Positions 7,356 to 17,010 of a stretch of 64,000 nt of DNA are shown here, piece by piece (the stretch's first letter is position 1; every line of letters begins with the position of its first letter). This DNA comes from Thomasclavelia saccharogumia DSM 17460 (lineage in GTDB: Bacteria; Bacillota_I; Bacilli_A; Erysipelotrichales; Coprobacillaceae): the NCBI RefSeq assembly GCF_000686665.1, contig NZ_JMLH01000005.1, positions 25,510 through 89,509 of the forward strand, in the 5' to 3' direction. A program made the translations under genes and the position numbers. The notes below the pieces were generated by a model. It was not told where the DNA came from. It saw nothing but the letters and a program-made list of their open reading frames with translations, and did not search any database.

Positions 7356-8510
7356 ATGAAAAAAGATTTATTACAAATTGAATTAGAAACCCAATTTAAA
7401 TGGTTTCACGCTCATCCAGAATTATCTTATCAAGAATATGAAACAACTTTACGAATAAAAAAACTGCTGAAAGAGCATGATATTGAAATTTTAGATCTGC
7501 CATTAAATACAGGTTTGGTAGCAATAATTAGGGGAAAATATCCTGGACCAGTAATTGCGCTAAGAAGTGATATTGATGCTTTACCAGTTGATGAAGAAAC
7601 TGATTTACAGTGGCGTTCTAAATCTGAGGGGAAAATGCATGCCTGTGGTCATGATTTTCATCTTACGACTATTTATGGAACTGCATTATTATTAAAGAAA
7701 CAGCAAGAAAATATTCACGGAACAGTAAAATTAATTTTTCAACCAGCAGAAGAATCTTCACTAGGAGCTTTGAAAATTATTGAATCAAAAGCACTTGATG
7801 ATGTAGAAGCAATTTTTGGGATTCATAGTTCATCGGTGTTTCCAGTTGGAACATTGGGTATAAAAACAGGAAGTATTACTGCTGCAGTAGATCGGTTTGA
7901 AATTAAATTAAAAGGATTTGGTACTCATGCAGCACATCCACAGCAAGGAAAAGATCCAATTGTAGCTTTAGGAGCTTTGATAAATGCTATACAAACGATA
8001 GTTAGTCGTAATACTGATCCGTTATCAAGTGGTGTTGTTAGTATTACTCATGTTGAAGCAGGGAAGACATGGAATGTAATCCCTGAAACAGCATTTTTAG
8101 AAGGGACAATTAGAACATTAGAATTAAATGACCGAAAACTTTATGAAGAACGTTTAAGAGAAATAGTAGAGTATATAGGCAAAGCATATCAAATTGATAC
8201 AGAAGTTAAATGGATAGCAGGACCAGGGGCTGTAATCAATGATAAAGAGTGGAGTGATTTTGCAAAAAATGTAGCTAAGGAAGATGACATTAATGTAGCT
8301 TCAAGTGCAGTTTCTCTTGGTGGTGAGGATTTTGCTTTTTACCTGGAGAAAATCAAAGGAACATTTATTCAAATTGGAACAGGTAAGACATATCCTAATC
8401 ACCATCCAAAATTTCAAGTTGATCCTAAAGCTTTATCATTTGCAGCTAAATATATGAGTCGATTAGCTGTTAAAGCCTTACTAAAAATAGAAGCAGAGGA
8501 GGAATATTGA
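7356..8510 (+). CDS. M20 family amidohydrolase / N-acyl-amino-acid deacylase
   Basis: Zinc-dependent peptidase M20D (hippurate hydrolase / N-acetyl-amino-acid deacetylase type). Seen: HAHPELSYQEYET at the N-terminus, metal-site segment MHACGHDFH, the catalytic QPAEES, an internal dimerisation domain with GTHAAHPQQGKDP, and a late GGEDFAF metal ligand. The length of 384 is normal. As first gene of a metNIQ and PLP-lyase operon it probably releases free Cys, Met or a related thio amino acid from N-acyl precursors. That substrate is inference; family sequence alone does not fix it. Confidence 0.85.
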   Translation: MKKDLLQIELETQFKWFHAHPELSYQEYETTLRIKKLLKEHDIEILDLPLNTGLVAIIRGKYPGPVIALRSDIDALPVDEETDLQWRSKSEGKMHACGHDFHLTTIYGTALLLKKQQENIHGTVKLIFQPAEESSLGALKIIESKALDDVEAIFGIHSSSVFPVGTLGIKTGSITAAVDRFEIKLKGFGTHAAHPQQGKDPIVALGALINAIQTIVSRNTDPLSSGVVSITHVEAGKTWNVIPETAFLEGTIRTLELNDRKLYEERLREIVEYIGKAYQIDTEVKWIAGPGAVINDKEWSDFAKNVAKEDDINVASSAVSLGGEDFAFYLEKIKGTFIQIGTGKTYPNHHPKFQVDPKALSFAAKYMSRLAVKALLKIEAEEEY

Positions 8511-9535
8511 TGATTGAAATAGAACATGTTTCTAAAACTTTTCATACTCGTTTTGAAGAGGTTCATGCGTTACAGGATGTTTCTATCAAAGTAGAAAAAG
8601 GGGATATATTTGGTGTAATTGGTTATTCTGGAGCTGGGAAGTCAACATTAATTAGAATGGTAAATCTATTAGAAAAACCTGATCAAGGAAATGTTTTTAT
8701 TGAAGGTAAAAATATCACGAATTATTCATCAAAAAAATTAAATAGATTAAGAAAAGAAATCGGGATGGTTTTTCAACAATTTAACCTATTAGATAGTCAA
8801 ACAGTTTTTCAAAATATTGCTATTCCTTTGATTTTAGCAAAATATAATAAACAAGATATAAAGAAAAGAGTATACGAACTATTAGATTTCGTAGGTCTAA
8901 AGGATAAAAGTGATGTTTATGTTTCACAATTATCTGGAGGTCAAAAACAGAGAATCGGAATAGCACGAGCTTTAGCTACTAATCCTAAAATTTTGTTATG
9001 TGATGAGGCAACTAGTGCATTAGATCCAGAAACGACAGAATCAATCTTGTTATTGTTAAAAAAAATAAATATTGAATTAAATATTACTATTTTATTGATT
9101 ACCCATGAAATGAATGTTATTAAGAAAATTTGTAATAAAGTAGCTGTAATGGAAAATGGAAAAATCTGTGAACAGGGGGATACAATAAAACTTTTTAGCA
9201 ATCCGCAACAGGAAATAACTAAAAAGTTTGTTAAAACTGTAATCAACAGTTCGATACCAGAAACAATTCTAAGAAACTTAGATTATGCTGATCCAATTGT
9301 CAAATTAACTTTTTTTGGAAAAAATTCACAGGATTCTGTAGTTTCACAAATTAATAAACAGTTTAATGTTACAACGACTATTTTGTTTGCATCAGTTAAT
9401 GAAATTCAAAATACGGTTTTAGGAATCTTGATTTTACAATTACAAGGAGATAAAAACGAAATTGATAAAGCAGAAAAATATGTAATTAAAAGGGGAATTG
9501 CGATTGAAAGGGTGGTGACTACAAATGAGCGATAA
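8510..9535 (+). CDS. metN: Methionine ABC transporter, ATP-binding protein
   Basis: ATPase of the MetNIQ importer for methionine and related compounds. Walker A GYSGAGKST, Q-loop VFQQFNLL, signature [15 protein letters not shown] and Walker B ILLCDEATSALDP are all intact. The C-terminal 100 residues form the NIL/ACT-like domain that in E. coli MetN binds methionine for trans-inhibition. An upstream in-frame TTG exists, but the ATG that overlaps the previous stop (TGATG) has GAGGAGG 7 bases before it and is preferred. It overlaps metI by 11 bases. Confidence 0.92.
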   Translation: MIEIEHVSKTFHTRFEEVHALQDVSIKVEKGDIFGVIGYSGAGKSTLIRMVNLLEKPDQGNVFIEGKNITNYSSKKLNRLRKEIGMVFQQFNLLDSQTVFQNIAIPLILAKYNKQDIKKRVYELLDFVGLKDKSDVYVSQLSGGQKQRIGIARALATNPKILLCDEATSALDPETTESILLLLKKINIELNITILLITHEMNVIKKICNKVAVMENGKICEQGDTIKLFSNPQQEITKKFVKTVINSSIPETILRNLDYADPIVKLTFFGKNSQDSVVSQINKQFNVTTTILFASVNEIQNTVLGILILQLQGDKNEIDKAEKYVIKRGIAIERVVTTNER

Positions 9536-10193
9536 TCTATTAAATGTTGGATCAGATAAACTAATAGATTGTGCAGTTCAGACGATCTATATGTTGGGCT
9601 GGGCTTTGTTTTTTGGAACAATAATTGGAATACCATTAGCCTTAGTTTTAGTTTTAACACGTAAAGATGGACTAAGGAGTAATCGGATAATCTATGGGAT
9701 CGTCAATGGTATTGTAAATTTAGTTCGTTCAGTACCATTTGTTATTTTATTAGTATTTATTACTCCTTTAACCAAATCGTTAGTAGGAACAAGAATAGGA
9801 ACTAAAGCTGCTATCGTTCCATTAGTTTTCTATATTGCACCATATTTAGCACGATTAATCGAAAGTTCGATACTTGAAGTTAAGCCAGGAATTTTAGAAG
9901 CAGCTACAGCATTAGGAGCAAATACTTTCGAAATAATTTGGTACTTTTTGTTACCAGAGGCTAAGGCTTCACTTGTTCTTGCGATAACTACCGGTACTAT
10001 TGGATTACTTGGGGCTACAGCAATGGCTGGTACTATTGGTGGTGGAGGTATAGGTGATTTAGCACTAACCTATGGTTATCAACGTTTTAATAATGAATTA
10101 ATGGTTGTGACAGTAATCATATTGATTATATTTGTGCAATTGATTCAAACATTAGGAAATTATATATCAAAAAAATTAAGAACACATAAATAA
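9525..10193 (+). CDS. metI: Methionine ABC transporter permease
   Basis: Membrane subunit of MetNIQ with about five transmembrane segments in 222 residues. The EAA coupling motif is EAATALGANTFEIIWYFLLPEA, followed by the MetI-typical GATAMAGTIGGGGIGDLA. The ORF starts within the end of metN, which fits the tight operon, and metQ follows after 17 bases. Confidence 0.93.
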   Translation: MSDNLLNVGSDKLIDCAVQTIYMLGWALFFGTIIGIPLALVLVLTRKDGLRSNRIIYGIVNGIVNLVRSVPFVILLVFITPLTKSLVGTRIGTKAAIVPLVFYIAPYLARLIESSILEVKPGILEAATALGANTFEIIWYFLLPEAKASLVLAITTGTIGLLGATAMAGTIGGGGIGDLALTYGYQRFNNELMVVTVIILIIFVQLIQTLGNYISKKLRTHK

Positions 10194-10210
10194 ATTTAGG
10201 GGGAAGAAAA

Positions 10211-11032
10211 ATGTTAAAGAAAATAATTTCAGTTTTTACAGTATTAGTTTTAGGATTTGTTTTTACTGCTTGTGGTTCAAATCAAACAAGTAACGATGAA
10301 AACAAAACAACGATTCGCTATGGTAAAGCAGCCGGACCGTATACAGTTTTATTCGAAGATGCGATAATTCCAATTTTAGAAAAACAAGGATATAAGTTTG
10401 AAGTAGTCGAGTTTTCAGACTTATTACAAAATGATATTGCATTAAATGAAGGTGAAATCGATGTTAATGTTGAACAGCATACAGCATATATGAATAATTT
10501 TAATGAGTCACAAAATGGAGAATTAGTTGCTTTGGGCGCTATTCCAACTGTTCCAGCGGGAATTTTTTCCCAAACACATAAAGATTTAAATGAAATCGAA
10601 AAAGGAGCTAAAATAGCGGTGCCAAATGATGCAGCCAATACAGCTCGTGCTTATGCTTTACTACAAAAAGCAGGATGGATAGAATTGGATCCAAGTAAAG
10701 ATATTTCTACAGTAACGCAAAATGATATAACAAAAAATTTATATGATATAAAATTTACTGAAATGGATTCTACAATGATTCCACAATCATTAGATGAATT
10801 TGCTTATGCTGTAATCACTGGATCAATCGTCTATAATGCTAAAATCGATCCATCAACTGCATTGTTACAAGAAGATATCTTAGATCACTTGTTACTTCAA
10901 GTTGTAGTAAGAAAAGATAATAAAGATAGTAAATGGGCAAAAGATATTGTAAAAGCATATCAATCTGATGAATTTAAAGAGTATTTAGATAAAAATAATG
11001 ATGGTTTATGGTATGTTCCAGAATATAATTAA
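10211..11032 (+). CDS. metQ: Methionine-binding lipoprotein (NlpA/MetQ family)
   Basis: Substrate-binding lipoprotein of the same importer. Signal peptide with lipobox VFTACGSN gives acylation at Cys22. The mature domain shows MetQ features: GPYTVLFEDAIIPILEKQGY, INVNVEQH-like DVNVEQHTAYM and PNDAANTARALxLLQ-like segments. Length 273 is normal. SD GGGGGAAG matches that of the M20 gene at the head of the operon. PLP lyases follow at once, so imported thio amino acids may feed them. Confidence 0.92.
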   Translation: MLKKIISVFTVLVLGFVFTACGSNQTSNDENKTTIRYGKAAGPYTVLFEDAIIPILEKQGYKFEVVEFSDLLQNDIALNEGEIDVNVEQHTAYMNNFNESQNGELVALGAIPTVPAGIFSQTHKDLNEIEKGAKIAVPNDAANTARAYALLQKAGWIELDPSKDISTVTQNDITKNLYDIKFTEMDSTMIPQSLDEFAYAVITGSIVYNAKIDPSTALLQEDILDHLLLQVVVRKDNKDSKWAKDIVKAYQSDEFKEYLDKNNDGLWYVPEYN

Positions 11033-11049
11033 TGTTGGAGGCACGATAT

Positions 11050-12192
11050 ATGTATAAAATAGAAACAAAGTGTATTCATGGAAAGGAATCTGATTGTTTA
11101 ACTAAATCATATGGAGCTGTTGCTGTTCCTATTTATCAAACCGCAATGTTTTCTCATCCAGGAATTGGTCAAAATCAAGGATATGATTATTCAAGAGAAA
11201 GTAATCCTACTAGAAGTTATTTAGAAGAGATTATAAAAACACTAGAAGGCGCTGTAGATACAGTTGCCTGTTCTAGTGGGATGTCAGCAATTTCTATCTG
11301 TTTATCATTGTTTGATCCTGGTGATCATATTATTTGTGGTGATGATTTATATGGTGGATCAGTAAGAATGTTTAATTTTTATAATCATTTTGGTTTAGAA
11401 TTTTCATATGTAAATACAGCAGATACTAATGCAATTGAAAAAACAATTAAGCCGCAAACTCGTGCTATATATATTGAAACTCCAAGTAATCCTTTAATGA
11501 AAATTAGTGATTTAAGAAAAATCGGACAAATAGCTAAACAAAATAATTTACTTTTAATTGTTGATAATACATTTTTATCACCTTATTTACAAACACCATT
11601 AGAGCTGGGAGCAGATATAGTAATTCATAGTGGTACAAAATTTTTAAGTGGTCATAATGATGTTATTGCTGGGGTGATTTCTACTTCTAGTGATAAACTT
11701 GCAAAAAAAATAAGAGAAATATACAAAACTAAAGGATGTTGTTTATCACCATTTGATAGTTATTTATTAATTAGAGGTATAAAAACACTGGCAATTCGTC
11801 AAGATTGCCAACAAGAAAATGCTGTTAAAATTGCTGACTGGTTATCTCGCCAAAAAAAGATTACACAAGTTTATTACCCAGGACTAAAAACACATCCAGG
11901 ATATGAGATAAATAAATCACAGGCTAGAGGAGCAGGAAGTATGATTTCATTTAGAGTTGATTCATCAAGCACTGCCCGTAGAATTTTAGAAAATGTAAAA
12001 GTTATTACCTATGCTGAAAGCTTAGGAGGAGTAGAAACTTTGATAACTTATCCGATGATTCAAACACATAGCGATGTTCCTGAAGAAATAAGGCAAGAGT
12101 TGGGAATAACAGATGACTTTTTAAGATTATCAGTAGGAATTGAAAATATTGATGATTTACTTGCAGATTTATCTCAAGCAATAGGGAAATAG
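11050..12192 (+). CDS. Cys/Met metabolism PLP enzyme (cystathionine gamma-lyase/synthase family)
   Basis: PLP-dependent enzyme of the trans-sulfuration family. Signatures: YSRESNPTR, SSGMSAIS, ETPSNPLM, DNTFLSPY and the Schiff-base Lys in HSGTKFLSGHND. About 380 residues, as expected. The family covers MetB, MetC and MccB, which cannot be told apart safely by eye. Its neighbour is a PatB/MalY beta-lyase, so either cystathionine synthesis followed by cleavage, or Cys/homocysteine breakdown, is plausible. The start is set at the ATG with GGAGG 8 bases before it; an earlier ATG overlapping the metQ stop lacks an SD. Confidence 0.85.
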   Translation: MYKIETKCIHGKESDCLTKSYGAVAVPIYQTAMFSHPGIGQNQGYDYSRESNPTRSYLEEIIKTLEGAVDTVACSSGMSAISICLSLFDPGDHIICGDDLYGGSVRMFNFYNHFGLEFSYVNTADTNAIEKTIKPQTRAIYIETPSNPLMKISDLRKIGQIAKQNNLLLIVDNTFLSPYLQTPLELGADIVIHSGTKFLSGHNDVIAGVISTSSDKLAKKIREIYKTKGCCLSPFDSYLLIRGIKTLAIRQDCQQENAVKIADWLSRQKKITQVYYPGLKTHPGYEINKSQARGAGSMISFRVDSSSTARRILENVKVITYAESLGGVETLITYPMIQTHSDVPEEIRQELGITDDFLRLSVGIENIDDLLADLSQAIGK

Positions 12193-12194
12193 TG

Positions 12195-13367
12195 ATGGTT
12201 TATAATTTTGATCAAGTAATTGAAAGAAAAAATACATTATCTTTAAAATATGATTTTTCAAAAGAACGTGGAAAACCAGAAGACATTTTACCTCTTTGGG
12301 TGGCTGACATGGATTTTATGACGACAAATGAAGTAATTAGTGAGTTAAAAAAATATGTAGAATTAGGTGTTTATGGTTATAGTGAAAGTAAAGAAGATTA
12401 TTTTAAAGTTATTCAAAATTGGTATCAAAGATATTTTCAATGGTATTTAAAACCTTCCTGGCTAATCAAAACTCCAGGAGTCGTATTTGCGATTTCAGCA
12501 GCTATTAGAGCTTATACTAAAGAAAATGATAGCATCATTATTCAAACACCAGTATATTATCCTTTTTATGAAGTTATATTAGATAATAAACGTAATTTAG
12601 TAACCAATCCATTATTATTGAAGAATGATCATTATGAAATTGATTTTATAGATTTTGAAAGAAAGATTATTGAAAATAATGTAAAATTGTTTATTTTGTG
12701 CAGTCCTCATAATCCAGTTGGAAGAGTATGGCGTAAAGATGAATTGATTAATTTAGGTAATATATGTTTAAAGCATAATGTAAAAGTAATAAGTGACGAG
12801 ATTCATTGTGATTTTACTTATCCAGGGCATAAACACTATGTATTTGCTTCATTAGATCCACAATTTTTAATGAACACAGTAACATGTACTTCTCCAAGCA
12901 AAACATTTAATCTTGCTGGATTGCAAGTTTCTAATATATTTATTCCAAATTTAAAAATGAAAAAAGATTTTGAAAAAGCTGTTGTACAAACAGGATATAG
13001 TCAATTAAATTTATTTGGTATAGTTGCCTGTAAAGCTGCATATGAATTTGGAGATATTTGGCTTGAGGAATTAAAAGTGTATTTAATTCGAAATCTTAAA
13101 TATATTAGGAACTTTTTGAAAAATGAGTTACCATTAGTAAGTTTAATTGAACCTGAAGGAACTTATTTAGTTTGGCTTGATTTTCGTAAATTAAATTTAT
13201 CAGAAGAAGAATTAGAAAAATTAATTGTTGAAAAAGCTGGATTATGGTTAGATAGTGGTAAAATGTTTGGTATTGAAGGAGTTGGTTTTCAGCGGATAAA
13301 TATAGCATGTCCGCTATCAATTTTAGAAAAAGCATTGTTTAATTTAAAAAAGGCGTTGTCAAAATAA
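12195..13367 (+). CDS. PatB/MalY-type cystathionine beta-lyase (class I aminotransferase fold)
   Basis: C-S lyase that cleaves cystathionine to homocysteine, pyruvate and ammonia. Motifs: PLWVADMDF near residue 35 (typical MalY/PatB), CSPHNPVGRVW, SDEIHCDF and the PLP Lys in TSPSKTFNLAGLQ. The C-terminal part with GxxFGxxGxGFxRIN is complete. 390 residues. It follows the preceding gene with 2 bases between; GTG at 12192 is an alternative start. Last gene of the operon. No clear terminator was seen before rpsF. Confidence 0.87.
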   Translation: MVYNFDQVIERKNTLSLKYDFSKERGKPEDILPLWVADMDFMTTNEVISELKKYVELGVYGYSESKEDYFKVIQNWYQRYFQWYLKPSWLIKTPGVVFAISAAIRAYTKENDSIIIQTPVYYPFYEVILDNKRNLVTNPLLLKNDHYEIDFIDFERKIIENNVKLFILCSPHNPVGRVWRKDELINLGNICLKHNVKVISDEIHCDFTYPGHKHYVFASLDPQFLMNTVTCTSPSKTFNLAGLQVSNIFIPNLKMKKDFEKAVVQTGYSQLNLFGIVACKAAYEFGDIWLEELKVYLIRNLKYIRNFLKNELPLVSLIEPEGTYLVWLDFRKLNLSEEELEKLIVEKAGLWLDSGKMFGIEGVGFQRINIACPLSILEKALFNLKKALSK

Positions 13368-13543
13368 CAAGTTGAATATAAAAAAAGAAAATAGAATAAT
13401 GAAAGAAGTAGTTATCATTTAAATTTTAAATAATTTTGTAGTAATGATAAAACAAAAACTAATAGAATCATTATATATCTTAATTCTAGTTTCATTTTAC
13501 AATACAGGGCATGCAAAATAACAAAACTCAAAATAAAAATTTA

Positions 13544-13572
13544 TTGCCTTAAATCAATTAATGTGTTATTAT
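13544..13572 (+). promoter_or_regulatory. Promoter of the rpsF-ssb-rpsR operon
   Basis: TTGCCT (13544-13549), 17-base spacer, TATTAT (13567-13572) with an extended TG at 13564-13565. The leader is about 70 bases. The stretch from 13368 to 13543 holds no gene that I can see. Confidence 0.65.
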
Positions 13573-13605
13573 GAATGAGCATGTAAAATATTTTATTTAC
13601 TGCCT

Positions 13606-13625
13606 GCTTATTTTATAAAATAAGC
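13606..13625 (+). promoter_or_regulatory. Palindromic hairpin in rpsF leader
   Basis: GCTTATTTTATAAAATAAGC is a perfect 20-base palindrome in the 5' leader, 24 bases before the rpsF start. rpsF leaders in many bacteria bind the S6:S18 complex for autoregulation. The CCG bulge of that motif is not evident, so the role is open. Confidence 0.4.
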
Positions 13626-13649
13626 CAATAGACCATAGGAGGTATAAAA

Positions 13650-13931
13650 ATGAACAAGTATGAAATTATGTTTATTGTAAAACCCGATGTTGAAGAAGAC
13701 GCAAGAAACAAATTAATCGAAAGCTTTAAAGGAATCTTAACAGCTAACGGTGGAACTGTTGATAACGTTGACGAATGGGGATTACGTGATTTAGCTTATG
13801 AAATCCAAGATTTTAAAAAAGGATATTATGTAGTTGTTGATACAACATGTACAGCTGCGGATATTGCTGAATTTGAACGTTTATCAAATATTAATTCATC
13901 TATGTTACGTCATTTAACTCTTCGTAAATAA
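13650..13931 (+). CDS. rpsF: 30S ribosomal protein S6
   Basis: S6 of the small subunit platform; pairs with S18. 93 residues beginning MNKYEIMFIVKPDVEE, with GLRDLAYEIQDFKKGYYV in the middle and SSMLRHLTLRK at the end. Strong SD AGGAGG. First gene of the conserved rpsF-ssb-rpsR operon. Confidence 0.97.
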   Translation: MNKYEIMFIVKPDVEEDARNKLIESFKGILTANGGTVDNVDEWGLRDLAYEIQDFKKGYYVVVDTTCTAADIAEFERLSNINSSMLRHLTLRK

Positions 13932-13945
13932 TAGGAGGTTACTAA

Positions 13946-14413
13946 ATGATAAATAGAGTAGTCTTAGTTGGTCGGATGACTAGAGATCCAGAACTTAGGA
14001 GAACTGGTCAGGGTGATGCAGTTACGTCATTTACATTAGCAGTAAATCGTAACTATACATCAAGAGACGGTCAGCAACAAGCTGATTTTATTAATTGTGT
14101 TGTTTGGCGTAAGCCAGCTGAGAATGTAGAAAGATATTGTTCTAAAGGTAGTTTAGTTGGTGTTGAAGGAAGAATCCAAACGCGGAGCTATGATAATGCT
14201 CAAGGACAAAGAGTATATGTTGTAGAAGTTGTATGTGATAGTGTTCAATTTTTAGAGACAAAAGCAGCACGAGAAAGAGTACAATCTCAAGTTCAAATGC
14301 AACAGCCGCAAAGTAATGATAATTTTTATGATATGAAAACGGTTGAATTGGAGAAAGAATTTGATAACTCACTAAACACATATGATATTATGGAAGATGA
14401 TATTCAGTTTTGA
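13946..14413 (+). CDS. ssb: Single-stranded DNA-binding protein
   Basis: OB-fold ssDNA-binding protein for replication and repair. The N-terminal 110 residues hold the OB fold ([43 protein letters not shown]). A Gln-rich linker follows, and the acidic C-terminal tip ends MEDDIQF, which matches the SSB DDxxF partner-binding tip (F terminal). 155 residues. Lies between rpsF and rpsR as in most Firmicutes. Confidence 0.97.
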   Translation: MINRVVLVGRMTRDPELRRTGQGDAVTSFTLAVNRNYTSRDGQQQADFINCVVWRKPAENVERYCSKGSLVGVEGRIQTRSYDNAQGQRVYVVEVVCDSVQFLETKAARERVQSQVQMQQPQSNDNFYDMKTVELEKEFDNSLNTYDIMEDDIQF

Positions 14414-14430
14414 TGAAAGGAGTTAAAAAT

Positions 14431-14661
14431 ATGGCATTTAGAAAACAAAGAATGGGTAGAAAAAAAGTTTGTTATTTTACAAAAAATAATATTACTTATA
14501 TTGATTATAAAGATGTTGAATTATTAAAAAGATTTGTTTCAGCTAATGGAAAGATTATTCCAAGACGTGTAACAGGAACTAGCGCTAAATATCAAAGAAT
14601 GTTAGCAACTGCTATTAAACGCGCCCGTCAAATGGCTTTATTACCATACGTTGGTGATTAA
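14431..14661 (+). CDS. rpsR: 30S ribosomal protein S18
   Basis: Start chosen at the ATG that gives [16 protein letters not shown], with AAAGGAG 8 bases upstream; a longer reading would overlap ssb. Core motif [31 protein letters not shown], split here as [11 protein letters not shown] and [15 protein letters not shown], and the [11 protein letters not shown] end are intact. 76 residues. Confidence 0.97.
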   Translation: MAFRKQRMGRKKVCYFTKNNITYIDYKDVELLKRFVSANGKIIPRRVTGTSAKYQRMLATAIKRARQMALLPYVGD

Positions 14662-14670
14662 TTGATACTA

Positions 14671-14700
14671 AAAATCCTTGATAAAATCAAGGATTTTTCT
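14671..14700 (+). terminator. Terminator of the rpsR operon
   Basis: AAAATCCTTGA / TCAAGGATTTT arms with a 5-base loop and a T-run. The integrase remnant on the other strand ends inside this hairpin. Confidence 0.85.
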
Positions 14701-15315
14701 TTTCTTGAGGTGTCGTTGACATCATTTTGACATCACTTGTTAAATTATCTAATTTTTGAATTAATTCATTTTTCTTTGTTGGATATAAATGACTATAAAT
14801 TTTCATAACTGTTCTACATTATCACCAAGCCTATCTGCAACAAGTAAAGGATTATATCCCATATTGATTAATAATGAGGCATGACAGTGTCTAAAGCTAT
14901 GAACTGTAATTTCAGGAAGATTTGCTTTCTTTTGAGCTTTTTTTAATCTATCTCTTAGTTTTACATAATGGTGCATAAAAATATAGGTATCATCAGATAC
15001 ATCGTATAATGTATCTATATAATCTTTAAGAATTTGAATAAGAAATTTAGATATTTCAATTTTTCTTATACTTTTTGGTGTTTTAGGTGATGTAATGACA
15101 TCTTTTGCTTGAAGTCTTTGATATGACTTATCAATATTGATAATACCTTTATCAAGGTCTATATCCTTTCTAGTTAAGGCAAAAAGCTCACCTTTTCTCA
15201 TACCTGTATAATAAAGTGTTGTAAAAATAGCAACATCTGCTTGATCATCAAAACATTGTATGAGTTTATTAAATTCTTCTAAAGTGTAAACCTGCATTTC
15301 TTTGCTTTTATGACT
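14687..15315 (-). pseudogene. Tyrosine recombinase (integrase) remnant, frameshifted and 5'-truncated
   Basis: C-terminal catalytic part of a phage/ICE-type integrase. Catalytic residues recognisable: Arg in YYTGMRKGELFAL, His-Arg in HSFRHCHASLL. After GDNVE one base is missing near 14815; restoring the frame gives MKIYSHLYPTKK, with the nucleophile Tyr, and reading on to a stop at 14687-14689. Without that base the protein ends before the Tyr and cannot be active. Upstream of about 15315 the frame turns into unrelated sequence, so the N-terminal arm-binding domain is lost. The gene ends inside the rpsR terminator, as integrases next to their own attachment site often do. Confidence 0.8.
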
Positions 15316-15524
15316 ACCAATACATCTGCTGTTTTTGGAAAAAAGGAAGGTAGGACTGCAATCCAATGATCCTTTCTTTTTGTATGCCGATCTCCTTAAA
15401 CATAATAATAAAACAGTTGAGATAATTTGCATATTAATTTATCAAATTATTTCAGCTGTTTTTTTTATATTTATTAATTTAATTTGATTTGTTCCTGTCT
15501 TTTTTTGTTTATATAATGTGCTAA

Positions 15525-16253
15525 TCAACAGCTTATGTTAAAGGGAATAATTTTTCTACTATAGATAATGTAAAACGTCAGATTATCAATCTTTATGAGG
15601 AAGATTTTAAAAAAATAGATTCCTCTGGTAAAATATCTGCATTATATCATTCAATTCCTGCACAGTTGGCAAGGGATCAAAAAAAATATCGTATTTCATC
15701 TGCACTAGGGAAGAGAGTTACCGTTAGAGAAGAAGAATTATTATTTGATTTAATTGATTCAAAAACTGTATTACCCTGCTATAATTCTACAGATCCTAGA
15801 GTAAGTCTATCATTAACTAAAGATATGGACAGTTATAAACTTTATTTGTCTGATACAGGATTATTTGTAACACTTATGTTTATAGATAGACCTATTGTAG
15901 AAAATGAAATATATGCTAAACTTCTTTCTGATAAATTGCCAGCGAATCTAGGATATTTATATGAAAACTTAATGGCACAATTATTAGTATCAATGGATAG
16001 AGAATTATATTATCATACATGGGAAAAAGAGGGAAGTACCCATTATTATGAGGTGGATTTCTTAATTTCAGAAGGAACTAAGATTTCTGCTATAGAAGTC
16101 AAATCATCAGGAATGGGAAAATATGAATCAATTCAAGAATTTGCAAAAAAATATTCAAAACATATCAATAAGTGTTATGTTTTTTCGCAAAAAGATTATC
16201 AGCAAGAAAAAAATATACAGTTTATGCCTATATACTTAGCACCATTTATATAA
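15525..16253 (+). pseudogene. DUF4143/AAA-type ATPase, C-terminal remnant
   Basis: The frame opens after a stop at 15522-15524 without a start codon and runs to the end of a protein whose C-terminal half matches the DUF4143 family (AAA_14 ATPases): DTGLFVTLMF, NLGYLYENLMAQLL and a nuclease-like EVDFLIS...AIEVKSS segment. The N-terminal P-loop ATPase domain is absent. The shortest candidate start would be TTG at 15666. Its broken 5' end faces the broken 5' end of the integrase, which suggests one internal deletion in a former mobile element. Confidence 0.65.
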
Positions 16254-16974
16254 AAAATTATATTAAATTAAAAAGAGTTGCAAATAGAAAATTTCACAGG
16301 TAAATTATCACAATTTATTAAACATTATAATGAGAATTGACTGATAGTATACAAAATATCTATCTTTAAAAAAATAGTTTAAGTGATCCTGTTATGGTAC
16401 TAAAAAATTTATTAAATAAAAATAATAGCTATAAATTCACAAAAAAATGTAATACATAGACTAAAAATCAATGAAAATAATGCTTATAAAATAAAGGTTA
16501 TTATACGTTGGTTATTAATTAAAATCAGGCTAAATAAAGGGAGTAGAAAGATTCATAAATATTAGAAAAATTTAGTTTTAAATGGTAAGTAGCATATAAT
16601 TGCTGCTTTTTATTATTTTGTATTTAATGAAAACAGTTAGTAAATTTTAATTACATCATATAATCATTAATTTGAAATGTCTGATAAAAAGATAAATCAG
16701 CATATACATCTTGTTATCATGAATTTAATTAATTATTTGAATACAAATAGAATACAGATGGTTAGATACTAATATTTAAAAATCAATCATAATAGTAAAA
16801 TTTCAGTAGTTAAATTTAAAATTATTAAATATGATAGATGAAATGGTAGAATAATTAATTAAACAAACTTGTATAGCTGTATTATATATATTATAAAAAT
16901 GAGTAGAAATTCAATCTGCATTGTAAAATCGGTTTAATGAAACATATTAAAAACGACATACTCAATTCTTTTAG
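16254..16974. other. Gene-free AT-rich spacer
   Basis: About 720 bases, very AT-rich, with stops in all frames and no ORF, repeat or hairpin that I could support. It lies between the element remnant and a nucleotidyltransferase gene and may be decayed element DNA. Confidence 0.5.
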
Positions 16975-16983
16975 TGTTATAAT
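16975..16983 (+). promoter_or_regulatory. Extended -10 promoter before nucleotidyltransferase gene
   Basis: TGTTATAAT, an extended -10 hexamer with perfect TATAAT and no good -35. The start codon follows 27 bases later. Confidence 0.55.
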
Positions 16984-17010
16984 ATAAATGAAATAATGGA
17001 GGTTGGATAA

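Noticed and set aside
8941..9246. Minus-strand ORF inside metN
   Set aside because: Shadow of a well-conserved ATPase gene; no SD and no family pattern. The same applies to minus-strand frames in metQ, the GlnQ-like gene and trkH.
13105..13335. Minus-strand ORF inside the PatB/MalY gene
   Set aside because: Leucine-rich shadow frame typical of AT-rich DNA, with no start signal.
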